Numbered from the stretch's first letter, positions 1-7,099 are shown. The stretch is 13,031 bases of DNA from Beijerinckiaceae bacterium (GCA_947455285.1 CANGOK010000067.1:1-13031); one strand, 5' to 3'. Notes: generated by a model from the sequence alone, not told the origin. Made by a program: numbers and translations.

Positions 1-1767
1 AGCCGAACGCACCAACCCCACGAGCGAATAGGTCTGGGGGAAGTTGCCCCAAAGTTCGCCTGTGCCCACATGCAACCCCTCGGAGAGAAGTCCCTGGCTC
101 GAGCGATGAGCGATGAGGCGTTCAAACATATCGCGTGCTTCATCGATCCTGCCCGTTGCAGCCAGCGCCTCAACCATCCAGAAGCTACAGATGGTGAAGG
201 ACGTTTCCGGAGCCCCGAAATCGTCCTTTCGACGGTAGCGATAGACATGATCCTCTTCACGCAACTCACGCTCCACCGCATCGACAGTGGAGCGAAATCG
301 CGGATCGCCAGCATCAATGAAGCCAAGCTCACTCAGAAGCAGAAGGCTTCCATCAAGGTCATGGCCATCAAATGTAGCAACGAACGAGTTGCGCTTTTCG
401 TTCCAGGCGCGCGCCATCACGCCTGCATGAATGCTGGCGGCGCGCTCACGCCAGAGCTGAGAGCGCTCGAAAAGTCCAAGTCGATGAGCGATACGCGCAA
501 GCCGGTCGCAAGCAGCCCAGCACATGACGCTGGATTGCGTATGCACTTCCTCACGCGTACGAAATTCCCAAAGACCAGCATCAGGCTGATCCCAACGCCG
601 CGCCGCTTCATCTCCCAATTGCTCAAGCTTGTGAAACAGGCTCGCATCAGCGATGCGCGCGAGCCTTTCGTCAAAGAAGCTCTGCGCTACCGCCAGGATC
701 ACGCTGCCATAGCCATCATTCTGGATCTGATCGTAGGCGCCATTGCCAATACGCACAGGCCCCATGCCGCGATAGCCTGCCAAGGCCTCCGCCGGGATTT
801 CTTCTTCTGTCAGCACCGTTTCAAAGCCAAGGCCAAATATCGGCTGCAAAGGACCGGGCTTCGAAGCGGCGACGATATTGGTGATGTAGCTGATGTAGCG
901 CTCCATCGTGCGCGTCACGCTCAATCGATTGAGCGTTTGAACGACAAAGAATGTGTCGCGCAGCCAGCAATAGCGATAGTCCCAGTTGCGGCCGCTATTG
1001 GCGTATTCGGGAATAGAGGTTGTGAGGGCTGCGATGATGCCGCCCGTCTCCTCATAACTTGAGAGCTTGAGAGTGATGGCGGCGCGGATCACCGCCTCTT
1101 GCCACTCGAATGGCAAGGCGAGGCGGCGAGTCCATTCCATCCAGTAATCCAGGGTCTGATCGAACCAGTCGACGCCCAACATATGAATGTCGCTATCGAG
1201 CGGCTCATCAGCGCCCAGCACCATAACGAGCGGACGCTCGACTACGAACGGCGTTTCGCTCTGGATGAGGCCTACAGGCGCATCGGTGGTAAGACGCAAC
1301 ACTTCGCCGCCGAGCATATAACGAATATGATTGGAGCCACGCGTCATCTGCGGTCCTTGGCGTCCATAGGAATGGCGTGGCTTGCAGCGAATACGAATGC
1401 GCGGAACGCCGCTTAGGGGTTCAATGAGGCGCACGATGGAGACAGGACGAAAGATTCTGCGGAAACGATAGAAGCGTGGAATGAAATCTACGATGCGAAC
1501 CTCATTGCCGTTCCCATCAGCAAGCGTCGTCTCCAACACCGCCGAATTGCGAATGTAATGCTGGCGACTTCGCGCAAAGCCATCGAGTTCAATGTCGAAC
1601 AGACCATCGGGCGGCAAATTTGGATCTCGCAACAAATTGCAAAACACCGGATCGCCATCAAAGCGGGGAATACAGCACCACTGAATGCGCGCGCGCTTGT
1701 CCACCAGCGCTGCGATGGCGCAATTGCCGATCACGGCGAGGTCAAGATCGGGAACCGGCGGACTCAT
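1..1767 (-). CDS. GH15-family glycoside hydrolase (glucoamylase/trehalase-like), 3' end cut by window edge
   Basis: Translating the minus strand from the ATG at 1767 gives 589 uninterrupted codons to the left edge. The frame carries hallmarks of bacterial GH15 proteins: the block NWDYRYCWLRD at residues 261-271, a GLWE segment with the probable general acid Glu401, and near the end LLSEG (probable general base Glu563) followed by WGNFPQTYSLVGLV. Family members are usually about 590-610 residues, so only a short tail should be missing. GH15 enzymes hydrolyse terminal alpha-glucosidic bonds by inversion; some bacterial members act on trehalose, others on malto- or isomalto-oligosaccharides. No signal peptide is apparent, so it is probably cytoplasmic. 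Its ATG overlaps the otsB TGA as ATGA, implying translational coupling in one transcript and a role linked to trehalose or storage glucan. Substrate cannot be decided from sequence. Family call is firm; exact activity is inference. Confidence 0.93.
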   Translation of the reverse strand, partial: MSPPVPDLDLAVIGNCAIAALVDKRARIQWCCIPRFDGDPVFCNLLRDPNLPPDGLFDIELDGFARSRQHYIRNSAVLETTLADGNGNEVRIVDFIPRFYRFRRIFRPVSIVRLIEPLSGVPRIRIRCKPRHSYGRQGPQMTRGSNHIRYMLGGEVLRLTTDAPVGLIQSETPFVVERPLVMVLGADEPLDSDIHMLGVDWFDQTLDYWMEWTRRLALPFEWQEAVIRAAITLKLSSYEETGGIIAALTTSIPEYANSGRNWDYRYCWLRDTFFVVQTLNRLSVTRTMERYISYITNIVAASKPGPLQPIFGLGFETVLTEEEIPAEALAGYRGMGPVRIGNGAYDQIQNDGYGSVILAVAQSFFDERLARIADASLFHKLEQLGDEAARRWDQPDAGLWEFRTREEVHTQSSVMCWAACDRLARIAHRLGLFERSQLWRERAASIHAGVMARAWNEKRNSFVATFDGHDLDGSLLLLSELGFIDAGDPRFRSTVDAVERELREEDHVYRYRRKDDFGAPETSFTICSFWMVEALAATGRIDEARDMFERLIAHRSSQGLLSEGLHVGTGELWGNFPQTYSLVGLVRSA

Positions 1768-2561
1768 GGCCGCGCCTCTCGTAGTCGCCGCCACAACGTA
1801 GCGCGCAGGCTGGCGCAATCAGGTAAGGTGTACTGCGCATGCGTGCGCACATGCGCATCGCCGATGCGTACTGAAACACCACCGATGCGATTGATAGCCG
1901 CAAAGCCCGTCTCATCTGTAAGGTCGTCGCCGAAGAAATCGGGTGTACGCCCTTCGAATGGCGGCGTGCGCATGAGTGTGGCGATGGCGGAGCCCTTGTC
2001 ATAACGTGCTGGCTTCAATTCAACGACGAACTTCCCCTCCTGCACAGCAAGGTCATCGCCAGGACTGAAGCGCAACAGAAAGGCGAGCGCCTGAGCGCCA
2101 AGGTCGGGCCGCTTGCGATAATGCACCGCCAGCGTCGCGCCTTTATCCTCCAGCACGAGGCCGTCATGCGTTTCCACAAAGTCGCGCACAGCCGCGCGCG
2201 CGTGGTCCATGATATGCGGATCGGCGCGCCGCACATTTCCTGCAGCGTCGCGCATCTCGGCGCCATGCAGACCAACCGCCGTAAGCTTTAGAGGAGAAAA
2301 GATACGGTCGATCCCGTCGAGGGAACGGCCGCTGATCAGCGCAAGCGCGCCCTGGCAATGTGTGAGCAATCCCTCCAGCAAAGCGCGCAGCTCGGCGTCA
2401 CAAACCACATCGTCCGGTTCGGGCTGGATCTCAAGAAGCGTGCCATCGACGTCAAAGAAAAGCGCCGCTCGACCAAGCGCGGGCAAGGCCCCTTCAAGCG
2501 GAACATGCGAGCGCGCATCTATGGTTGTGGCGAGGGAGGATTGAATCACGGCCGGGCGCAA
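1764..2561 (-). CDS. otsB: trehalose-6-phosphate phosphatase
   Basis: This HAD-superfamily phosphatase removes phosphate from trehalose 6-phosphate, the last step of the OtsA/OtsB pathway that makes trehalose for osmotic and desiccation tolerance. Counting from the longest start, the motifs are DVDGT at 37-41 (nucleophile Asp37, acid/base Asp39), SGR at 77-79, the motif III lysine in YDKGSA (Lys189), and GDDLTDE at 211-217 for magnesium binding. The length of 265 residues is normal for OtsB. The start is uncertain: the longest version begins with TTG at 2561, two codons after an in-frame stop, and a GTG at 2549 is an alternative. Neither has a good Shine-Dalgarno, and there is no in-frame ATG before the HAD motif. 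The 3' end overlaps the GH15 start by four bases. No otsA is seen in the window; it may lie further left. Confidence 0.94.
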   Translation of the reverse strand: MRPAVIQSSLATTIDARSHVPLEGALPALGRAALFFDVDGTLLEIQPEPDDVVCDAELRALLEGLLTHCQGALALISGRSLDGIDRIFSPLKLTAVGLHGAEMRDAAGNVRRADPHIMDHARAAVRDFVETHDGLVLEDKGATLAVHYRKRPDLGAQALAFLLRFSPGDDLAVQEGKFVVELKPARYDKGSAIATLMRTPPFEGRTPDFFGDDLTDETGFAAINRIGGVSVRIGDAHVRTHAQYTLPDCASLRATLWRRLREARP

Positions 2562-2621
2562 CCATCATTGACGTAGACCGTGACCAACGCCGCCACCGAC
2601 TTCAGGTTCCGCTCAAGGCGT

Positions 2622-2649
2622 AAAAAAGGGCGCTGATTTCGCAGCGCCC
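2622..2649 (-). terminator. intrinsic terminator after the GlcG-like gene
   Basis: On the minus strand, an 8-bp perfect GC-rich stem (arms 2642-2649 and 2628-2635, GGGCGCTG paired with CAGCGCCC) with a six-base loop is followed by six T residues (2627-2622). It lies 28 bases past the stop of the GlcG-like gene and about 60 bases before otsB. It should therefore separate that gene from the otsB-GH15 transcript. Confidence 0.85.
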
Positions 2650-2676
2650 CTGACCGTTCGGAATGTGTAGGGCCGA

Positions 2677-3108
2677 TCAGCCGGGATCAGCGACAAAGCC
2701 CGCGAGCTTGATCGCGGCGACGGCGGCGGCCTCGTCGTTGTCAGAGGTGTCGCCGGAGACGCCGATGGCGCCCATGATCTTCTTGTTTGCGTCGCGTATC
2801 ATCACGCCGCCGGGGACAGGCACGATGTTGCCATCGGCGAGACCGTTCAGCGCACTCACGAAATGTGGGCGCTCCGCCGCCATGGAGTTCAGGCGACGCG
2901 AGGGCATGCCGAAGGCCACAGCGCCATAGGCTTTGCCATAGGCCACGCGCCAACGCATGAAAGTCGTTCCATCTTCCGTGGCGGCTGCGCGCAACGAGCC
3001 GTCGGCGTCCAGAACCACCACACCCATCGGGTTGAAATTGTGGGCGCGGCAATGAGCGAGCGTATCGGCGAGCAGTTTCTGCGCCACAGCATAAGTTAAT
3101 CCGGACAT
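2677..3108 (-). CDS. GlcG/HbpS-family (DUF336) small protein
   Basis: A 143-residue protein of the GlcG/HbpS/PduO-C-like fold (heme-binding protein family, DUF336). Typical features are an N-terminal amphipathic helix, VVVLDADGSLRA (30-41), an MRWRVAYGKAYGA segment (51-63), the VPVPGGVMI strand turn (97-104) and GAIGVSGDTSDNDEA near the end (114-127). The reading frame extends 13 codons upstream to 3147. I place the start at 3108 because AGGGGAGG lies four bases before that ATG and homologues begin at this point. The family includes extracellular heme-binding HbpS, GlcG of glycolate loci and PduO C-terminal domains; cellular roles are mostly unknown. This copy has no signal peptide, so it is probably cytoplasmic. 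It is transcribed divergently from the class II aldolase, 86 bases away, and ends at its own terminator. Specific ligand is unknown. Confidence 0.88.
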   Translation of the reverse strand: MSGLTYAVAQKLLADTLAHCRAHNFNPMGVVVLDADGSLRAAATEDGTTFMRWRVAYGKAYGAVAFGMPSRRLNSMAAERPHFVSALNGLADGNIVPVPGGVMIRDANKKIMGAIGVSGDTSDNDEAAAVAAIKLAGFVADPG

Positions 3109-3194
3109 GGGGCCTCCCCTTTGGTGAATGTGAGCGGAAATTCGCAAGCCCGGCGCCTCTCGTCAACCCGCAGCCGCGATGTTACTTCTTATAG

Positions 3195-3854
3195 ATGCAG
3201 GATATCGACCTTCGCCAACAAATGATCGCGCAGGCGCGATCCCTCGCCCAATTGGGCCTTACGCAGGGAACCTCCGGGAATCTCAGCGCGCGGGTGGGCG
3301 ACGCGATGCTCATCACACCAAGCGGCGTCGCCTACGAGGCGCTGACGCCAGCTTCGCTCGCCCTCCTGCCGCTCAATGGCGAAGGAGCCTTCACGGGGCC
3401 GCTCAAGCCCTCCAGCGAATGGCGCTTCCATCTCGACATTCTGCAGGCGCGGCCAGATGTCGGGGCGGTGGTCCATGCCCATTCCACCTACGCCACGGTT
3501 CTGTCGATTCTTCGCCGGCCGATCAGGGCGGTGCATTACATGATCGCGGCCTTCGGCGGGCCTGAAATCGTCTGTACGGATTACGCGCCCTTCGGCACGC
3601 AAGAATTATCAGACCTTGTTCTGGAGGGGCTAGGAATGCGCCACGGCGTTCTCCTGGGCAATCACGGCATGATCGCCACGGGTGCGGATCTCGCGCAAGC
3701 CATGCATCGCGCCGTGGAGCTGGAAACCCTGGCCCGGCAGAGCTATCTGGCCGACCTTGCGGGGACGCCTGTCATATTGCCGGATGACGAAGTCATGCGT
3801 TGCGTCGAGCTATTCAAATCTTACGGTCCCAACGCGCAGGATGGCGAGGCCTGA
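3195..3854 (+). CDS. class II aldolase, L-fuculose-1-phosphate aldolase type
   Basis: A 219-residue zinc-dependent class II aldolase of the FucA/AraD/MtnB superfamily. Visible motifs are GTSGNLSAR (25-33, phosphate binding), KPSSEW with the probable catalytic Glu75, the zinc pair in HAHSTYAT (His94 and His96) and GNHG with the third zinc ligand His157. Length and order match E. coli FucA (about 215 residues). Such enzymes cleave ketose 1-phosphates into dihydroxyacetone phosphate and an aldehyde; bacterial relatives also act on 5-deoxyribulose 1-phosphate or methylthioribulose 1-phosphate in the DHAP shunt. No fucose kinase, isomerase or mtn gene is present, so the substrate is open. No Shine-Dalgarno precedes the ATG at 3195; TTATAG stands directly before it, so a near-leaderless message or a later start (ATG at 3222) is possible. 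It converges with gloA, with 19 bases between the stops. Confidence 0.9.
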   Translation: MQDIDLRQQMIAQARSLAQLGLTQGTSGNLSARVGDAMLITPSGVAYEALTPASLALLPLNGEGAFTGPLKPSSEWRFHLDILQARPDVGAVVHAHSTYATVLSILRRPIRAVHYMIAAFGGPEIVCTDYAPFGTQELSDLVLEGLGMRHGVLLGNHGMIATGADLAQAMHRAVELETLARQSYLADLAGTPVILPDDEVMRCVELFKSYGPNAQDGEA

Positions 3855-3873
3855 AAGGCCCCGCTCGCGATGG

Positions 3874-4314
3874 TCACCAGACGCCGGTGTTTTGCATCGA
3901 GGCCCACGGCTCCTGCGGCGGCAGGGCGTCGCCTTTTTGCAGAAGCTCGATGGAAATATTGTCGGGAGAGCGGATGAACGCCATGCGTCCTTCACGCGGC
4001 GGGCGGTTGATGGTCACACCCGCTTTCATCAAACGGTCGCAAAGCGCGTAGATATCGTCGACCTCATAGGCCAGATGGCCGAAATTGCGCCCGCCCGCAT
4101 AGGTCTCAGGATCCCAGTTGTAGGTCAGTTCCACGAGCGGCGCGCGAAGCTCCTTACCGGAGGCGACGTCTTCTGGAGCCGCCAAAAAGATGAGCGTGAA
4201 ACGACCCTGCTGGCTCTCGACCCGCCGCACTTCTTCAAGGCCAAGCTTATGACAATAGAAATCCAGTGCTTCATCGATATTGGCCACGCGGACCATTGTG
4301 TGCAGATAGCGCAT
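3874..4314 (-). CDS. gloA: glyoxalase I (lactoylglutathione lyase), VOC family
   Basis: This enzyme isomerises the hemithioacetal of methylglyoxal and glutathione to S-lactoylglutathione, the first step of glyoxal detoxification in the cytoplasm. The protein begins MRYLHTMVRV and shows the two beta-alpha-beta-beta-beta modules of the VOC fold. The four metal ligands expected from E. coli GloA are present: His5, Glu62 (in VELTYNWD), His80 (in FGHLAYEV) and Glu123 (in SIELLQK). At 146 residues it is slightly longer than E. coli GloA (about 135), with extra residues in the 48-58 loop and a C-terminal tail to residue 146. The ATG at 4314 has GGGAG eight bases upstream (4323-4327). It is divergent from the CDF transporter and convergent with the aldolase. 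Methylglyoxal arises from triose phosphates, which the neighbouring aldolase would release, but a direct link is only inference. Confidence 0.93.
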   Translation of the reverse strand: MRYLHTMVRVANIDEALDFYCHKLGLEEVRRVESQQGRFTLIFLAAPEDVASGKELRAPLVELTYNWDPETYAGGRNFGHLAYEVDDIYALCDRLMKAGVTINRPPREGRMAFIRSPDNISIELLQKGDALPPQEPWASMQNTGVW

Positions 4315-4346
4315 CGTTCAGTCTCCCATCGTTCCCGTGAGCATAT

Positions 4347-4365
4347 CGCGACTTTTTGAGTCGCG
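4347..4365. promoter_or_regulatory. inverted repeat in the gloA/CDF divergent intergenic region
   Basis: A perfect 7-bp inverted repeat (CGCGACT and AGTCGCG) surrounds TTTTG. It sits 33 bases from the gloA start and 54 bases from the CDF start, in the only shared upstream region of the two divergent genes. It could be a regulator binding site or a hairpin in the CDF leader. Its function is not shown by sequence alone. The longest possible CDF start, TTG at 4356, falls inside it, which argues against that start. Confidence 0.4.
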
Positions 4366-4418
4366 CCTGCGCCACTTTCAAGATAGTGCTCCCGCGCCCA
4401 TCGGACCTCGCCTCGATC

Positions 4419-5801
4419 ATGACTGACGACCACGACCTCAAGGAAAAAGCGGCCCTCGCCTCGATTTCGGCAAGCGCCCTGCTGACGCTTGGCAAGCTGG
4501 TGGCGGGCCTGCTCTCTGGCTCCCTGGCGCTGATGTCGGAGGCGGGCCACGGCCTGCTCGACACGGGCGCGACAATCCTCACCTATTTCGCCGTCCGCGT
4601 CTCCGGCAAGCCCGCGGACGAGGAGCATCACTACGGCCATGGCAAGGTGGAGGCTGTAGCAGCGCTGGCGGAGACGGGTCTGCTGATCGTGCTCGCCACC
4701 TTCGTGATGATCGAAGCCGTGCGGCGCTTGGTTGGCCATGCGGCGGAGCCTGTCGAAGCGACCTGGCCAGTCTTCGCCGTTCTTGTGGTTTCGATTGTGG
4801 TTGATCTGGTGCGCTGGCGGTCGCTCAGCGCCATTGCGAAACAAACCAAGAGCGATGCGCTGGCTGCGGACGCGCTGCACTTCTCAAGCGACCTCATCGG
4901 GTCGATTTTGGTTTTGCTCGGCCTCACCGCTTCACGCTTCGGGTTTCAACAGGGCGATACGCTGGCGGCTGTGGGCGTGGCGATCTTCATCGCCATCGCC
5001 GGCTATAGGCTGGGTCGGCGCACCATCGATACGCTGGTGGACGCCGCGCCCAAGGGCCTTGCCGACCTAATTAGGGTCGGCGCGGGCGCCGTCGCCGGAG
5101 TCGTCAGCGTGGACAGCGTGCGGCTGCGTCCGGCCGGCGCGCAGGTGCTGGGCGAGGTCGGCATCCTTGTTCCTCGCAACATGCCGTTGGAGCGGGTGTC
5201 GCATGTCAAACAGGATGTCGCCGCCGCCATCGCTACTGTCGCGCCAGAAGCGCATGTGACGATCACTGCGAACCCGGTCGCTCTCGATGATGAAAGCGCG
5301 CTGGAGCTGGTCCTGCTGATCGCGGCGAGACGGCGCCTAGCGATTCATCATGTCACTGTGCAAGAGATCAACGGCGCGAAAGCCGTCAGCCTCGACCTTG
5401 AACTCGACGGAAACATGACGCTCGGCCGCGCCCATGAGATCGCCTCCCAGCTTGAGGAAGCCATCGAAGCGGAGCTTGGCCCCGGCGTCGAAGTCGAGAC
5501 CCATGTTGAGCCTCTGGAGGCTGCGGAACTACGCGGTCGCGACGCCCCCGACGCCCAAGTGGAAGCTATCAATGCCGTGCTGAAGCAGGCGGCCAGCGAC
5601 GGCGGCGTGATCAGCGACGTCCATCACGTCCGGGTGCGGGAAACCCCGAGCGGATTGGTGGTCAATTACCATTGCCGGGCTGATCAGAGCCTTACCGTCG
5701 ATCAGGTCCACGATGCGGTGGACCTGCTTGACCATCGGGCGCGCCATGCCGAGCCGTCGATCTCGCGCATCGTCGGCCATGCAGAGCCGGCGAACGTCTG
5801 A
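4419..5801 (+). CDS. CDF-family divalent cation efflux transporter with three tandem C-terminal domains
   Basis: A 460-residue inner-membrane cation diffusion facilitator that should export Zn2+ (or a similar ion) by proton antiport. The first 210 residues hold about six hydrophobic segments. They carry the metal site as HGLLD in TM2 (His44, Asp48) and HFSSD in TM5 (His154, Asp158), the His-Asp/His-Asp arrangement usual for zinc carriers, plus the conserved HHYGHGK segment (70-76). Ordinary members have one C-terminal dimerisation domain and about 300 residues. Here three related units follow, roughly 212-287, 293-367 and 379-458, each with strand, strand, helix and strand. Units two and three share HHV and a closing HxEP. 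The frame opens upstream to TTG 4356, but I choose ATG 4419 (MTDDHDLKEK) as the family-like beginning; the ribosome site is weak. Divergent from gloA. Confidence 0.92.
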   Translation: MTDDHDLKEKAALASISASALLTLGKLVAGLLSGSLALMSEAGHGLLDTGATILTYFAVRVSGKPADEEHHYGHGKVEAVAALAETGLLIVLATFVMIEAVRRLVGHAAEPVEATWPVFAVLVVSIVVDLVRWRSLSAIAKQTKSDALAADALHFSSDLIGSILVLLGLTASRFGFQQGDTLAAVGVAIFIAIAGYRLGRRTIDTLVDAAPKGLADLIRVGAGAVAGVVSVDSVRLRPAGAQVLGEVGILVPRNMPLERVSHVKQDVAAAIATVAPEAHVTITANPVALDDESALELVLLIAARRRLAIHHVTVQEINGAKAVSLDLELDGNMTLGRAHEIASQLEEAIEAELGPGVEVETHVEPLEAAELRGRDAPDAQVEAINAVLKQAASDGGVISDVHHVRVRETPSGLVVNYHCRADQSLTVDQVHDAVDLLDHRARHAEPSISRIVGHAEPANV

Positions 5802-5867
5802 GACGCCCAATAATTGGTCAGCGCCCGTGAATTGCGATACGACTCCTGACGTCCATTGCGATTCACG
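5795..5867. promoter_or_regulatory. cluster of short palindromes upstream of the MFS gene
   Basis: The stretch across the CDF stop and the MFS leader holds CGTCT-G-AGACG (5795-5805), CCAAT-A-ATTGG (5807-5817), and a wider inverted repeat CGTGAAT (5826-5832) with ATTCACG (5861-5867). A direct repeat ATTGCGAT (5831-5838 and 5855-5862) overlaps the arms of the last one. Such density in about 75 bases suggests operator sites for the MFS gene. No regulator gene is adjacent and no clear -35/-10 pair is visible, so this is a weak prediction. Confidence 0.35.
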
Positions 5868-5876
5868 AGATGCCTA

Positions 5877-7085
5877 ATGTCCGCCCTTAAGTCGCGCCCG
5901 TTCCTGATCCTCATCGCCGGATTTCTTGTGCTGTTCATCGGCGGCGGCGCGCGGCTCGCAATTGGCCTGACGCTCAAGCCAATGGTGGAGGAGCTGGGTT
6001 GGGGGCGCAGTGAACTCGGCGTCACGGTCGCCGTGTTTCAGGTCGTCACGGCCATCGCCATGTTCTACGCGGGCAAAGTCGCCGACAGCATGAGCCTGCG
6101 CATGGTGCTGGGCGGAGGCGTGGCGCTTGGCGGCCTCACCATCGGGGCCATGTGCCTCGTCACGGAGCCCTGGCACGCCTTCGTGCTCTATGGAGTGGCT
6201 TTCGCCATCGGCAACGGCGTGGCGGCGACCACCCCGGTGGCTGTGATGGTGACCCGCGCCTATCCCCATAAGGCCGGCATGGCCAACGCCATCGCGCTTG
6301 GCGGCATGAGCGTCGGCCAACTCGTGGTCGTTGCGGTGCTGGCGGCGGTGATGGTCAGCATCGGCTGGCGGTCGGTCTATGTCTGGGTCGGCGCCGCCCA
6401 TTTCGTCCTGATCCCTCTCATCATCGCCGCGGTGCCCGGTAAGGAGGCTGACGCGAAGGCTCGCAGCGCCGCCTCACAGCATGGCATGACCCTTGGGGAG
6501 GCGTCGCGCACGAAGCAGTTCTGGCTTCTGGTGGGAATATTCGCCATCTGCGGCTTCGACGATTTCTTCGTCACCACCCACGTGGTCGCCTTCGCGCAGG
6601 ACCGCGGGCTCGACGCCTATATGGCGGGAAATCTGCTGGCGGTGATGGGTATCACGGGCCTTGTCGGCGTCATCCTCTCCGGCGGCTGGGGCGACAGGTC
6701 GGGCCCTATAGCGCCGACCATCGCGACCTTCGTGGCGCGCGTTGCGGTGTTTGGCCTTGTGACGGTCAACCAATCGCCGCTCTCGGTTATGGTCTTCGCG
6801 CTCGTTTTCGGCGTGACCTTTCTCGCCACGGCGCCGCTGACCGTGCTCTTCATCCGCGACAGTTTCGGCACCCGAAATCTCGGCGCCATCGGCGGCCTGA
6901 TCGTCATGATCCATCATATGTGCGGGGGATTTGGGGCCTATCTCGGCGCGGCGCTTTTCGATGGGACAGGCGCCTATGACACGGTCTTCATCATCATGTG
7001 CGTCGCTTCGCTGGCGGCTGCATTTTTCACCTGGGCGCTTTCCATCGCGGGACCAGCCGACCCGTCGCTGGCGACGCGCAAATAA
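5877..7085 (+). CDS. MFS transporter (monocarboxylate/oxalate-formate type)
   Basis: A 402-residue major facilitator superfamily permease with twelve predicted hydrophobic helices in two six-helix halves joined by a hydrophilic loop near 188-212. The first-half loop 2-3 motif appears as GKVADSMSLR (66-75). Its second-half counterpart is GGWGDRSG (269-276). The segment ELGWGRSELG after TM1 (39-48) is typical of the MCT/OFA-like group (monocarboxylate and oxalate:formate antiporters), so an organic acid substrate is plausible but unproven. The frame extends to TTG 5856. I place the start at ATG 5877 (MSALKSRPF), where the basic N-terminus before TM1 begins; the ribosome site is weak. It follows the CDF gene by 75 bases in the same direction. 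I see no evidence of functional linkage to CDF or to the lipid operon downstream. Confidence 0.88.
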   Translation: MSALKSRPFLILIAGFLVLFIGGGARLAIGLTLKPMVEELGWGRSELGVTVAVFQVVTAIAMFYAGKVADSMSLRMVLGGGVALGGLTIGAMCLVTEPWHAFVLYGVAFAIGNGVAATTPVAVMVTRAYPHKAGMANAIALGGMSVGQLVVVAVLAAVMVSIGWRSVYVWVGAAHFVLIPLIIAAVPGKEADAKARSAASQHGMTLGEASRTKQFWLLVGIFAICGFDDFFVTTHVVAFAQDRGLDAYMAGNLLAVMGITGLVGVILSGGWGDRSGPIAPTIATFVARVAVFGLVTVNQSPLSVMVFALVFGVTFLATAPLTVLFIRDSFGTRNLGAIGGLIVMIHHMCGGFGAYLGAALFDGTGAYDTVFIIMCVASLAAAFFTWALSIAGPADPSLATRK

Positions 7086-7099
7086 TCAGCGCCGGTAAC

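Noticed and set aside
70..1062. Long plus-strand open frame of 330 codons
   Set aside because: It lies opposite the GH15 gene, whose minus-strand frame carries clear family motifs over the entire stretch; the plus frame shows no recognisable domain.
1099..2004. Two further plus-strand open frames
   Set aside because: They are antisense to GH15 and otsB and have low-complexity Arg/Ala/His-rich translations typical of shadow frames in GC-rich DNA.
3848..3860. Short hairpin at the aldolase stop as a terminator
   Set aside because: Only a 5-bp stem with a three-base loop and no T-tract on either strand.
4356..4418. Extended N-terminus of the CDF protein from TTG 4356
   Set aside because: The start codon lies inside the inverted repeat, the added residues look unlike a transporter N-terminus, and ATG 4419 gives the expected beginning.
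4125..4880. Minus-strand frame of 251 codons over gloA and the CDF gene
   Set aside because: Overlaps two well-supported genes in other frames; translation is rich in Arg, Gln and His without a known fold.
5874..6917. Minus-strand His/Asp-rich frames across the MFS gene
   Set aside because: His/Asp/Glu richness is what the reverse complement of membrane-protein codons gives; no ribosome site or domain.
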